Origin: Chlorohelix sp037138995
Lineage (GTDB): Bacteria > Chloroflexota > Chloroflexia > Chloroheliales > Chloroheliaceae
Length of the DNA: 64,000 nt
Direction: 5' to 3'
NCBI RefSeq assembly: GCF_037138995.1
Contig: NZ_JBAXHI010000015.1
Span: 21,506-85,505, forward strand
Each line of letters opens with the position of its first letter. Positions within the stretch are counted from its first letter, which is position 1. Made by a program: the position numbers and the translations under genes. The notes under the pieces were generated by a model, which was given only the letters and a program-made list of their open reading frames with translations, made no database searches and was not told the origin of the DNA. This document shows positions 8,371 through 17,310 of the stretch, piece by piece.

Positions 8371-9930
8371 TTGAGTAGTCAAAAACCAACTAAAAATAAT
8401 TCGCCTGCCGGTTTAGATGAACAACCTGTTCTCCCGGCAAATACACCGCTCACAGGTTTATCGGCGGCTGCCGATGCCTCGCTGATGGACACTGATTTGG
8501 TTACTCTTACTAAATATCATAAGAGCGCCGGGGATTTTGCCCAGATTTTTACTTTTATTACGCTGGTTTTACTTGATATAGCGATGATTACGCTAGGTTT
8601 TGTGACAGCCTATGCCTTTCGCGCCAAAATAACCTTTGGTGGTCCGCTAATAACTTATTCCCCTACAAATTATGCAGTTATTTTGCCGATAAGCGTAGTC
8701 ACTGTTTTGGTTGGCTTCTATTATCGGCGGCTCTATAGCTTGAAACGTGGCTATAGCCGTATAGATGAGTTCTACCGTATTTGCGCTGCTGTTACTCTTG
8801 GTATAATTCTGGCTATTGCTTTGAATTCAGTGATTCTGGGTGGTAGTTTTCAATACTCGCGCCAGATTTTAATTTATTCGCTGGTTTTGATAATATTATT
8901 TACTACCTTAGCGCGTTTTATTTTCGGGGCAATTCTTGGCTTCCTGCGCCGTAAGGGTGTAACTCAAATAAGACTTTTGCTAGTTGGTAGCGGGGAGGTA
9001 GTGGAACGAATTGCTCGAAAAGTAGCCGAATCTCCGGGTTTGGGTTACCGGGTAGTGGGCGTGCTGTCGGATGAACCGCTCGAAAACAGCATTAACAACT
9101 TATCCATAGTAGGCAAGTTAAATGAGTTGCGTGAGGTTGTGCCTCGTTATCATGTTGATGAGGTTATCATTGCTATAAGAGGAGCTTCTCAGGATACTCT
9201 GTTGGGCTTTGTGGATAAATGCGAAGACCTGCCGGTAAACATTTGGATATATCCCGATGCGTTCCAATTGATTACTACTAACGACGATGCTATCGGTGAG
9301 CTTACCGGTCTCCCGCTTTTGAGCGTGAAAGATTCTTCTTTGCGTGGTGTAAATCGCTTTATTAAACGTTCAATGGATGTTGCAATCAGTGCTTTAATCC
9401 TGATTTTTTCCTCACCCTTGCTGCTATTGCAGGCTTTATTAATAAAAGTAACCGACCCTAAAGGACCCGTTTTATATACTCAGGAGCGGGTGGGTCTGGA
9501 CGGCATACCTTTTACCGTATTGAAATTCCGTTCAATGCGTGCCACTTCCGAAAAAACCGGACCCGGTTGGACTGTCAAGAATGACCCGCGTCGTACCAAG
9601 ATAGGCACATTTATGCGCCGCTTTAGTTTGGATGAAATGCCTCAGTTTATAAATGTGCTAATCGGTGATATGAGCATCGTTGGTCCTCGCCCTGAGCAGG
9701 TTTTCAAGGTAGAAGAATTTAGCCAAACCTACCCGCGTTATAGTCGTCGCCACAAAGAAAAGGCGGGCATAACTGGGTGGGCGCAGGTCAACGGTTTGCG
9801 AGGAGATACCTCAATCGAAGAACGTATTCGTTATGACCTGTACTATGTAGAAAACTGGTCAATTCTATTCGACATTAAGATAATGCTAAAAACTTTGATA
9901 GTGATTTTTACGGATAAGAATGCGTATTAG
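8371..9930 (+). CDS. exopolysaccharide polyprenyl-phosphate sugar-1-phosphate transferase (WbaP/CpsE-like)
   Basis: 519-residue polyprenyl-phosphate hexose-1-phosphate transferase. About 60 polar N-terminal residues, four hydrophobic helices, a Rossmann-like CoA_binding_3 domain (RLLLVGSGEVVERIARKVAE), then a fifth hydrophobic segment and the catalytic Bac_transf domain: YTQERVGLDGIPFTVLKFRS, RRFSLDEMPQFINVLIGDMS and IVGPRPE. It transfers a sugar-1-phosphate to undecaprenyl phosphate, the first membrane step of polysaccharide synthesis. TTG start inferred. The rml genes at 18.2-20.3 kb could supply dTDP-sugars to the same pathway. Confidence 0.92.
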   Translation: MSSQKPTKNNSPAGLDEQPVLPANTPLTGLSAAADASLMDTDLVTLTKYHKSAGDFAQIFTFITLVLLDIAMITLGFVTAYAFRAKITFGGPLITYSPTNYAVILPISVVTVLVGFYYRRLYSLKRGYSRIDEFYRICAAVTLGIILAIALNSVILGGSFQYSRQILIYSLVLIILFTTLARFIFGAILGFLRRKGVTQIRLLLVGSGEVVERIARKVAESPGLGYRVVGVLSDEPLENSINNLSIVGKLNELREVVPRYHVDEVIIAIRGASQDTLLGFVDKCEDLPVNIWIYPDAFQLITTNDDAIGELTGLPLLSVKDSSLRGVNRFIKRSMDVAISALILIFSSPLLLLQALLIKVTDPKGPVLYTQERVGLDGIPFTVLKFRSMRATSEKTGPGWTVKNDPRRTKIGTFMRRFSLDEMPQFINVLIGDMSIVGPRPEQVFKVEEFSQTYPRYSRRHKEKAGITGWAQVNGLRGDTSIEERIRYDLYYVENWSILFDIKIMLKTLIVIFTDKNAY

Positions 9931-9942
9931 GAGAAATAGATT

Positions 9943-10710
9943 ATGCAAAAAGCGTCGCTTGGCTGCTTGCTACTGCACGGTTTAAGCTCACATATAAATT
10001 GCATTGACCCTGTTGTTGACCGCTTAGAGAAACTGGGTATTCCTTACCGTATGCCGGCGCTGCGAGGGCATATGTCTAAACCAGAAGACCTACAAGGGGT
10101 TAGTTGGCAGGATTGGTACGCTGATGCGGAAAAAGCCTTAAAAGAGCTTTTACAAGTGGCGGATAAGGCTGTAATTATAGGGCTTTCGATGGGGGGTGTT
10201 GTCTCTCTTGACCTAACGCTTGCCTATCAGGAGCAACTGGCGGGCTTGGTGACTATCGCTGCTGCGTTAAAATATTCCGACCCGCGCACGAATCTGCTGC
10301 CGCTACTGGTGCGTTTCCAGAAAAAGATAGTTTTCCAATTCAACCCCGCCGATTACTGTGACCCCGATATGCTAAAGACCAATCAGAACTATAAATGGAT
10401 TCCTACCCACGCGGCGTTACAACTCTATCGCTATCAGCAGCGGATACGCAAGCCCAATTTGATGGCGCAAATTAAAATCCCTACGCTGGTGATTGCTGCG
10501 CAGAGAGACCGCACCATTGACCCCAAAATTCAGCAGTGGTTATACGATAATCTTGGTAGCAAAGAAAAAACCTTGAAATGGTTTTATCGTAGCGGTCATG
10601 AAATGCTGCGAGATGGCGAAAAAACTGAAGCGCTGGACGAAATTGAAAAATTTGTGGCTAAATTGCACGACCGTGCCGCAAACGAGTTAGGACAAAAACA
10701 AAAAGCATGA
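9943..10710 (+). CDS. alpha/beta-hydrolase, Est30-like carboxylesterase
   Basis: 255-residue cytosolic esterase of the carboxylesterase/monoacylglycerol lipase type. Catalytic triad visible: Ser82 in GLSMGG, Asp189 or Asp193 in QRDRTID, His219 in SGHEM. The oxyanion region LLLHGLSSH follows the first strand. Length matches Geobacillus Est30 (about 247 residues). The stop overlaps the start of prmA by four bases (ATGA), so the two are translationally coupled. Natural substrate unknown. Confidence 0.9.
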   Translation: MQKASLGCLLLHGLSSHINCIDPVVDRLEKLGIPYRMPALRGHMSKPEDLQGVSWQDWYADAEKALKELLQVADKAVIIGLSMGGVVSLDLTLAYQEQLAGLVTIAAALKYSDPRTNLLPLLVRFQKKIVFQFNPADYCDPDMLKTNQNYKWIPTHAALQLYRYQQRIRKPNLMAQIKIPTLVIAAQRDRTIDPKIQQWLYDNLGSKEKTLKWFYRSGHEMLRDGEKTEALDEIEKFVAKLHDRAANELGQKQKA

Positions 10711-11729
10711 ACGATACAGCCTCAAGTTGGCTTGAACTGGCGGTAGTGGCGGAAGCAGAAGCAGTGGAAGCCATTACCGAGCTTTTTACACGCTATGGTT
10801 ACAATCAAGGGGTGGTTATCGAAGAACCGATAAAACCCGGTGCCGATGGCGGCGCTGAGATTGACCCCGAAGGTTTGGTGACGGTACGCACTTATCTGCC
10901 GCTCAACCCTGAAAATTCCGAAGAGCAACAGGCACAGGTTCAAAAACTTAGAGAAGGTTTATGGTATTTGGGGCGAATGTTGCACATAGAGGATTTGCAA
11001 GTAGCCGAAAAGCTCGAAGAAGATTGGGCTAATGCTTGGAAACAATACTATCAGGTGCATCGGTTGGGAAAGCGCACCGTAATCAAACCACCGTGGCAGC
11101 CCTATGTTTCCGAACCTGATGATATAGTGGTGGAAATTGACCCCGGTATGGCTTTTGGAACGGGTTTGCACCCTACCACTCGTCTTTGCCTATTGCTGGC
11201 AGAAGAACAAATCCCTTTGCTATTGGCGCAAAAGGAAAATGAGCGCATTAAATCCCTCGATGTGGGGACAGGTAGCGGCATATTGGCTATTGCCGCCGCG
11301 AAATTAGGCGCAAGTTTAACCATAGGGGTTGATACTGACCCGGTAGCGGTGCAATCTGCCGCTGAAAATGTTTCCCGGAACGGTCTGGAAGAGCGCATAA
11401 TAGTGGCGGCAGGTTCGCTGGCAGTGGAGAAAAGCATTGCAAGCGGCGGCTTTTACAGCTTCCCGGAGGATGCACAGCGTGTACCGGAAGCCTTGATAAC
11501 CCATGCGCCTTACGATGTTGTGCTGGCAAATATTATTGCGCGGGTGCTTGGGGCCCTGGCTAATGCTTTTGCGTTGGTTTTAAAGCCCGGTGGAAAGCTG
11601 ATTGTAAGCGGCATTATTTCCGAGAAAGAAACGGAAGTAGTTCAGGCATTTGAACAGGTAGGGCTGAAAATACTGGAACGACGCAGCGAAAACGATTGGG
11701 TGGCGCTGCTGGCAGAAAAACCCGTTTAA
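10707..11729 (+). CDS. prmA: ribosomal protein L11 methyltransferase
   Basis: 340-residue SAM-dependent methyltransferase that trimethylates ribosomal protein L11. The diagnostic MAFGTGLHPTTRLCL, SAM-binding LDVGTGSGILAIAAAKLGA and the NPPY-like DVVLANIIARVL motif are all present. It is about 45 residues longer than E. coli PrmA because of insertions between SAM motifs (for example residues around 245-265, IASGGFYSFPEDAQRVPEA). Start overlaps the upstream esterase stop by four bases; its stop shares TTAA with the convergent minus-strand gene. Confidence 0.93.
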   Translation: MNDTASSWLELAVVAEAEAVEAITELFTRYGYNQGVVIEEPIKPGADGGAEIDPEGLVTVRTYLPLNPENSEEQQAQVQKLREGLWYLGRMLHIEDLQVAEKLEEDWANAWKQYYQVHRLGKRTVIKPPWQPYVSEPDDIVVEIDPGMAFGTGLHPTTRLCLLLAEEQIPLLLAQKENERIKSLDVGTGSGILAIAAAKLGASLTIGVDTDPVAVQSAAENVSRNGLEERIIVAAGSLAVEKSIASGGFYSFPEDAQRVPEALITHAPYDVVLANIIARVLGALANAFALVLKPGGKLIVSGIISEKETEVVQAFEQVGLKILERRSENDWVALLAEKPV

Positions 11730-14104
11730 GCTCCAAGTCTGGCTTTAAGCAATAACGGGGCAACTTTTTTAGGGGTAAAGAGCTTTTCAAGCTCGGTGCG
11801 AATAAACTCTGGTAATTTTTCGGGAGTGCGAATCGCCTTTTTGCCGGAAAGCCTCCCGATATAATCTCCGGGTAGCGGTTCAAACGCGCTCAAGTTAACA
11901 TGTTCATTCTCAATATGTCGCACAATCGCGGCACCCGCCGCCAACTCACGAATGGCTTTTACGCTTCGAGCGGACAGTTTGAGGCGGCGGGCGATACCGT
12001 TAAGCCCTGACCCTTCTTGCTTGAAAAATACGTGCATTTGCGCCTGTTCGAGTAACCAACGCCCTGCTCCGTTTGCTCCTACCAGCAGTTCCTCACAATT
12101 ATCGGTAATCGCCCAAATCTTTTGTCCATATTTTATCGTTTTAAAGAGACTTCCGGCAAAGGTTTTGTCTTGTAATAGCCAGTCGGCTTCACTCACTACA
12201 ATATTATGGTCGCGCAACCGTCCTGCCATTTCTGTAAAAACCCGTGTCATTATTGAGCGGCGCGTAGTTTCGGGGAGAACCTTTATCTCATCCGGTTCAA
12301 AGCCGAACACCAGCAATGGTTCATTAGGCTGGATTTGATCGGTGGGAACTGTAAAAAGCCATGCTAAATCCCCATCCAGTACCAGCCGTGATAGCGCCTC
12401 TGCTAGAATCTCATTATTATCGTCAATGGCGCGTTCCCATAGCGATACAGGAGTTAGAGCAATATTCTCATATTGTTGGGCTACCACCGCTCCGAGTAAT
12501 AGCGATTCCAGACCAACGTCATCTTTTAGTCCAAGCAAATCGCTCAAAAAACGCCCGGTATATTCAATCCATTTTTCGATTTGAGAGAGGGTTTGTAGGT
12601 TTGAAGGGCTGGCGGATAGCAAATCTATAAATTGGTGCGGGCGTTGCCACGTCTTTAAGCCGCCCAATTGTCGAGCAGTAACCAGCCATTTTCCAGAAGG
12701 GTCAAAAACGCAAAATTTCTGCCCTTGTAGAAAACGCATCGCCATTAAATATTGCGTCATATTGCGGGCAGCCTCGTAATAACGGGTATCTTTTTCACCC
12801 ATTAGAAAGATGCTTAACCTAGAATCAGGTTTCAGGTAAAATGCTTCACCTGTTCGGCTGTAACCTGCCAGCGTGGCACATTCAACGCTAGAACCGGAAG
12901 TGGCGAGTTGTAGCAACTTACCGGCGGTAGTTACATTCTGACGCACCTGTGAAGCAACAGGATGTTCGCCTACTACAAATGGGCGAGCCAATTGTGATAG
13001 ATTTATCGGCGCACAATCTCGCCACGCCAATTCCAATCCATTCTCCCCGCATACTCGGCGTGGGGTTAGGTGTGCCTCCAGCAAAGCCATTTCAAAGGTT
13101 TCGACCTGTTCGGTGAAATGCTCTGGGTCAGAATATAAGGAAAAGCATAGGCTGACTTCGTAAAAGCGTTGTCCTTGCTCCTCTAATGTGGCAAGCCGTT
13201 TATTCACTTCGTTTAGTTGTTCGCTCAAATCACGGCTTGCATTTTTAGTACCAACATTCTGTGCGCTTTCCAGCATTTCCAATAAAGTGGCGCTTCTTTT
13301 TTCCAGTACCGTTCTCAAGGCAGGGTCGGGTTTGCCCGGTGTAATATGCCCCACAATATCGAAGCGAGCATTTGCCAGCATCTCATTTTCCAGAATCGGG
13401 CGCGTCCATCCTCCCTCCACTGAAGGTGGCGGGGCAACTAGCGACCAGTAAGCGCGGGTATCGGTTGTTTGCACGTAATCCTCACCACAGGCAGGTTCAA
13501 GATTAACGCCGTATTCGTCCAGAAGTTTTTGTAGCTCAACAGCACAAAGTGGAGTTGCGTCACACGGCAAATTGGTAAAGAGCAAAGCAAGTTGCTCTGC
13601 CATTTCTTCTTCACTGTGCGCCCCGATAAGTAGGTAAAATTCCTGTTCGGTTAAGCCGGCTTCCTCAACAGGATATATCAGATTTTCCAGATAATCTTCC
13701 AAAAACAAATAAGCCGATTCTTCATCATTCAGGCGTTGTAATACCTGTTCTTGCAAATGCTCATAATAGTTTTTGAGGCTGCCCGGCTTACGGCGCAAAA
13801 TATACTGAGCCGCTACACCCTCAGGTAAGGAGGCAGTCAACCTGTGCCAAAAATCAGCCTCCTCTCTTTCATCAGTCAGCCCTAAGTTCAGGCGCGAACC
13901 TGACAAGCGCAATCCCCCGGTAAGAATCTTTACCCCTTTCGACTTCTTCTTATCAGAAAAGAAAACGAATGGGGTACAATCCTGAGCAAGCTCAATTACC
14001 CCGAATCTCTCTACGCCTACCGGATTCAGAACCGGGCGAACCTTGAGAAATCCGGGTCTATGTATGGGCAAATCACGTTTTGGTTGAGGCTTTGCAAAAA
14101 TCAT
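11726..14104 (-). CDS. VirB4/TraC-like protein with degenerate Walker motifs (predicted pseudo-ATPase)
   Basis: 792 residues, no membrane segment seen. The C-terminal half follows the VirB4/TraC conjugation ATPase fold: IFLMGEKDTRYY (about residue 434) occupies the Walker A place, then MTQYLMAMRFLQGQKFCVFD and DPSGKWLVTARQLGG match the conserved DPEGEY...LGG strand, VVSEADWLLQD (about 636) matches the Walker B VVDEAWLL, and MHVFFKQ...GLNGIARRLKLS matches the LLLKQ...FGLTxGE segment. The GxxGxGKS loop is gone, the Walker B Asp is Ser and the TQD sensor is TDN, so ATP hydrolysis is unlikely. The N-terminal half has a predicted coiled coil around residue 310. Last gene of a three-gene operon with two membrane proteins. 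Family assignment is by motif order, read by eye. Confidence 0.68.
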   Translation of the reverse strand: MIFAKPQPKRDLPIHRPGFLKVRPVLNPVGVERFGVIELAQDCTPFVFFSDKKKSKGVKILTGGLRLSGSRLNLGLTDEREEADFWHRLTASLPEGVAAQYILRRKPGSLKNYYEHLQEQVLQRLNDEESAYLFLEDYLENLIYPVEEAGLTEQEFYLLIGAHSEEEMAEQLALLFTNLPCDATPLCAVELQKLLDEYGVNLEPACGEDYVQTTDTRAYWSLVAPPPSVEGGWTRPILENEMLANARFDIVGHITPGKPDPALRTVLEKRSATLLEMLESAQNVGTKNASRDLSEQLNEVNKRLATLEEQGQRFYEVSLCFSLYSDPEHFTEQVETFEMALLEAHLTPRRVCGENGLELAWRDCAPINLSQLARPFVVGEHPVASQVRQNVTTAGKLLQLATSGSSVECATLAGYSRTGEAFYLKPDSRLSIFLMGEKDTRYYEAARNMTQYLMAMRFLQGQKFCVFDPSGKWLVTARQLGGLKTWQRPHQFIDLLSASPSNLQTLSQIEKWIEYTGRFLSDLLGLKDDVGLESLLLGAVVAQQYENIALTPVSLWERAIDDNNEILAEALSRLVLDGDLAWLFTVPTDQIQPNEPLLVFGFEPDEIKVLPETTRRSIMTRVFTEMAGRLRDHNIVVSEADWLLQDKTFAGSLFKTIKYGQKIWAITDNCEELLVGANGAGRWLLEQAQMHVFFKQEGSGLNGIARRLKLSARSVKAIRELAAGAAIVRHIENEHVNLSAFEPLPGDYIGRLSGKKAIRTPEKLPEFIRTELEKLFTPKKVAPLLLKARLGA

Positions 14105-14141
14105 AACTGGTTACTCTGATAAAGTTGCCGGGTTATTTCGG

Positions 14142-15056
14142 CTAATTCCCTGAACGCCATTGTGCCACCAGATTATTAACATGTTTGATATAGGCGGTTG
14201 GGTTATTATTATCGGCAGCAGGCGCATAAACGGGAACAATTTTCTCAACAGTATTCAATTTCCAACCGTCCACATATAGATTTTTGATAAGTTTGTACCA
14301 GTCCTCGATACCTGCATCCCAACCGGGATATTTACGGAAGCCTTGATAATTCTCATAACCGGGTGTGACGCGAATATTGCCAATGGATTTGGTTACGGTA
14401 GCTATTCCTTGTGTGCCGGCTGAACTTTCGTGGATGAAGAAAGCAAGCGCGTATGCCGGATTGATACCGTACTTGATACCCAAATCATACATAGTTCGTC
14501 CCATTCCGGTTGCAGGAGATTTATAGCTGCTGAGAACCGAGTCAATCTTTTCAGGGCTGATGCTGGGTGCGCCTAAAATGGTGCCTGTTAAGTTTTGGTT
14601 AGAAATCTGCCCAACATTACTTTGACCAAAAGTAGTGTAACGTGGCGCTTGCGCTGTAGCGTTCTGAATCCAACCAAAGAAAATTACTGCCAAAAATAAG
14701 CCCAGCCCTATTGTAAAAACCCAGCCTATCGCTTTTCGGTAGGGCGAATTTTGGTACAGGTTAACCATAAGAGCCTTTAGCTCGTAAAAGCTGTTTTGGG
14801 GGAAAACTGTTGAATGTAACATCTCATTTACTTCATAGTTTGCCCATTGGCGGTTATAGGGTTGTGCTTGATGTATTGTATCCTCATAAGTGTAGCTCCC
14901 TTTTGGAGCTACTTTGAATGGTTCCGGTTGATAAATGACTTTGATACTTGCCGGACGGGCTGTGGGAGGTCTTTTTCTCTCAACGCGCCGAGGTTTGTAA
15001 TCTTGCTCTTCCTCATCCCAGTAATCCCATGTTCTGGCTGTAGCTTCTCGCCCCAC
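14142..15056 (-). CDS. membrane-anchored glucosaminidase/lysozyme-like protein
   Basis: 304 residues. The N-terminal 105 are polar, rich in Arg/Pro/Tyr and probably cytosolic; one membrane helix (about 115-132, WVFTIGLGLFLAVIFFGW); then an extracytoplasmic domain. Its second half (ALAFFIHESSAGTQG, TKSIGNIRVTPGY, GWDAGIEDWYKLIKNL, ending TAYIKHVNN) resembles the glucosaminidase domains carried by conjugation and secretion clusters, with the Glu of FIHESS in the catalytic place. It may open peptidoglycan locally. GTG start with GGAGG six bases upstream, 11 bases after the previous stop. Middle gene of the operon with the VirB4-like gene. Confidence 0.72.
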   Translation of the reverse strand: MGREATARTWDYWDEEEQDYKPRRVERKRPPTARPASIKVIYQPEPFKVAPKGSYTYEDTIHQAQPYNRQWANYEVNEMLHSTVFPQNSFYELKALMVNLYQNSPYRKAIGWVFTIGLGLFLAVIFFGWIQNATAQAPRYTTFGQSNVGQISNQNLTGTILGAPSISPEKIDSVLSSYKSPATGMGRTMYDLGIKYGINPAYALAFFIHESSAGTQGIATVTKSIGNIRVTPGYENYQGFRKYPGWDAGIEDWYKLIKNLYVDGWKLNTVEKIVPVYAPAADNNNPTAYIKHVNNLVAQWRSGN

Positions 15057-15066
15057 TGAGCGCCTC

Positions 15067-15864
15067 CTACTTTTTCATAATCCGGCGAACTTCATCGCCA
15101 GATGCCGGGCGGAATTTGCCGCTATCGTTCATATAAACCAATTCTGAACCATCCACAGTTGCTATCAGGTCAACATGCCCGTCAGCATTTACATCTTCAA
15201 GTCGGATTTTGACCGGAGTTAGGTCAGCGTTTTTCCCAAAAAGACGAGGTCCTTTGATAACAGTCATTTTTGCCGTATCTCCACCGGGGATTTCGTAGAT
15301 GTTAACTTCCCCATTGATGTTTTGGGCAATAAAGTTAGTGGCTTGTCCGGTTTGCTCGTTATGCCCTACCCAGCCGCTAAGCTGCATAGTGCGCGGTCTG
15401 CCGTAAGTCATATCATCCTGCCACGTATTCCACCAACCGATTACGGTGGTTATCAATAAAATCATTGTAGTTATTGCGACCAAGCCCCCTATTACCGACA
15501 ACAACATTTTATAAGGCGCAATATTAGATAAGCTAAGTTTATCAAGAATAGCAAAACGATTATTTATCGTTTTAGGCTGAGGGCGATTATAACGGGGCGC
15601 GGGTAAAGCCCTACCTTGGGGCGGCATCATAGCCCGTGGCGGTACATTCGCACGAGCATGCATTGGTGGCGCTACGTTTGGCAGTGGGCGTGGCATATTC
15701 ACACGAGCGGCTGTACTTTCACCCTGCCCGATTACATTAACTCTGTAAGTAGGCATAGCCATTCTTGGCGTTCCCGGTACATTGGCATGTCGGGGTAAGG
15801 GTTGATTCTCATCTTCTTCAAAATCATCATAATGCGAGTAATTGCGAGCCGGATTAGCCATCAT
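15067..15864 (-). CDS. bitopic membrane protein with Pro-rich N-terminus and VCBS/FG-GAP-like C-terminus
   Basis: 265 residues. The first 105 are disordered and rich in Pro, Arg, Asn and Ala with repeated RANVP/RxNMPRP-like words; one membrane helix near 122-145 (LLSVIGGLVAITTMILLITT); then about 120 extracytoplasmic residues that end with DVNADGHVDLIATVDGSEL, a Ca-binding-like loop of the kind found in VCBS/FG-GAP repeats. It has the same architecture as the next gene product (polar N-terminus, one helix, outer domain). AAGGAG six bases before the ATG. First gene of the operon. No known family recognised for the whole protein. Confidence 0.7.
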   Translation of the reverse strand: MMANPARNYSHYDDFEEDENQPLPRHANVPGTPRMAMPTYRVNVIGQGESTAARVNMPRPLPNVAPPMHARANVPPRAMMPPQGRALPAPRYNRPQPKTINNRFAILDKLSLSNIAPYKMLLSVIGGLVAITTMILLITTVIGWWNTWQDDMTYGRPRTMQLSGWVGHNEQTGQATNFIAQNINGEVNIYEIPGGDTAKMTVIKGPRLFGKNADLTPVKIRLEDVNADGHVDLIATVDGSELVYMNDSGKFRPASGDEVRRIMKK

Positions 15865-15986
15865 CGTTAACTCCTTTTTAGGTTAGGACCTGCTTGTGGT
15901 TTGTGAGCAATAGCAGGTGAGCATAGGTATAGGACGAATTTTAGTTTTTATCCTAATTTTACAGAACATAAAGCCTAAAATACAAA

Positions 15987-16013
15987 TGTTCTAATTACCA
16001 TGTATATAGAACA
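15987..16013. promoter_or_regulatory. inverted repeat upstream of the VirB4-like operon, candidate operator
   Basis: TGTTCTA, 13 bases, TAGAACA. Related half-sites occur nearby (AGAACAT at about 15963, GTTCTAAAT at about 16040), all within 180 bases upstream of the first gene of the operon. Confidence 0.35.
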
Positions 16014-16081
16014 ATTATGCGGATTTGTCAAGAGGTTTTCCGTAAATTCGTTCTAAATTCCTTATGGGGTTTAAAAGCTAA

Positions 16082-16108
16082 TAGAAAATGCCTCTATAAT
16101 TAGAGGCA
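16082..16108 (-). terminator. rho-independent terminator of bchG
   Basis: Perfect 8-bp stem TGCCTCTA / TAGAGGCA with a 4-base loop; read on the minus strand it is followed by TTTTCTATT. It lies 34 bases past the bchG stop. Confidence 0.7.
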
Positions 16109-16141
16109 AAGAAAGAAGACCGGATTAGAGTGATAATGAGG

Positions 16142-17143
16142 CTAAAATGTCAGTACGCTCACCACCAGCATACCTGTTACGAAGAATATCTGGCTGTGAG
16201 AGTTGTACCAGATGGCTTTTGCCAAGGGCTTTTCAAGAAAGGACTTCTGGTAAAATAATTGCGGCAACATCAGCAGCAAAACAACGGCTGCCGCGAGAAA
16301 ATGGTGGTCGGCTAAGATGAGATATGCAATTACTGCCAATTGTGCGCTATCTATTAGGGCGCATGTTATTCTGGCAGCAATGCGCGTGCCGTAAACCACC
16401 GGGACGCTTGGCAATTTGAGCGCGTAATCTCCCACGATGCTTTTAAAATCATTAGAAATCATTATGCCGGTAGCGCCGAGCGAATAGATAGATATTATAA
16501 TCAATACTCGTGGGCTGATTTCTCCAAAAATGCTGGCGGCGGCTAACCACGGGAACGCAATATAAGAGACTGCGCTGGTGAGTGGACCGAGCCACGTAAA
16601 ACGCTTGAGCCGTAGCGGTGGTGCGCTATAAGCGTGTGCTAACCCTATTCCTGCCAGTGAAAGAAAAAACACTACTGTGCCAAGATAGTATGCCGATAAT
16701 AAGCCTAAAAAGCCCAAGCATCCGATAATGCGGTAGGTTTCCATGAGGGTGATACGTAGGCTTGGAATTGCTCTTGATGGCTCGTTAACCGCATCCACTT
16801 CGCGGTCGAAATAGTCATTTATTGCCTGACCCATTCCACACAACAGCGGTCCGGATAAAATTAAACCAACTAATAGCTTTAAAAGAATTTCCAAATCGAG
16901 TCGCAAACCGCCTGTTCCTACTGCACCGCACAGGAACGACCAAACCACCGGAACCCAAGTAATGGGTTTCATTATGCTGATGTAAATACTCCAGCGCAGT
17001 TTGGCTATTTCAGCAGGTTTAACTTCTTGCGTTTTTCGCACAACCACCTGTGCGCTTTGATTGACTTCGTAATCACTATCAGGTGGTGTGTCGGAAGGAT
17101 TTATAATTTGCAGATGCGGGTGTTTTTTTCGCTCGTTGTTCAT
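16142..17143 (-). CDS. bchG: (bacterio)chlorophyll synthase, UbiA-type prenyltransferase
   Basis: About 333 residues with eight or nine membrane helices. The first Asp-rich motif INDYFDREVDAVNEPSR is the form specific to chlorophyll/bacteriochlorophyll synthases, and the second, NDFKSIVGDYALKLPSVPV followed by YGT, matches the ChlG/BchG NDFKSxEGD...LPVxxGT motif; KPITWVPVVWSFLCGAVGTG is the typical first helix. It esterifies a (bacterio)chlorophyllide with an isoprenoid alcohol in the membrane. IPSL replaces the usual IPSG after the first motif. A BChl c synthase (BchK) is the alternative and cannot be excluded by eye. ATG 17143 is preferred; a TTG 24 bases upstream (17167) has no ribosome site. 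It stands alone with its own terminator. Confidence 0.87.
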   Translation of the reverse strand: MNNERKKHPHLQIINPSDTPPDSDYEVNQSAQVVVRKTQEVKPAEIAKLRWSIYISIMKPITWVPVVWSFLCGAVGTGGLRLDLEILLKLLVGLILSGPLLCGMGQAINDYFDREVDAVNEPSRAIPSLRITLMETYRIIGCLGFLGLLSAYYLGTVVFFLSLAGIGLAHAYSAPPLRLKRFTWLGPLTSAVSYIAFPWLAAASIFGEISPRVLIIISIYSLGATGIMISNDFKSIVGDYALKLPSVPVVYGTRIAARITCALIDSAQLAVIAYLILADHHFLAAAVVLLLMLPQLFYQKSFLEKPLAKAIWYNSHSQIFFVTGMLVVSVLTF

Positions 17144-17310
17144 GGGATAATGGCTTTCTAAAGGCAAAAAGACAAGTTTACTCAGGATATTGCCATGTTA
17201 GCATAGGCAATATCAGACTCCCGTAGTAGAGGCTACACCTACGGCGTATAAGTTTGATGGCTGCGAACCTTGTTTTTTAAGCCTTATTTAAGGTAATACA
17301 GGCGCAGCGA

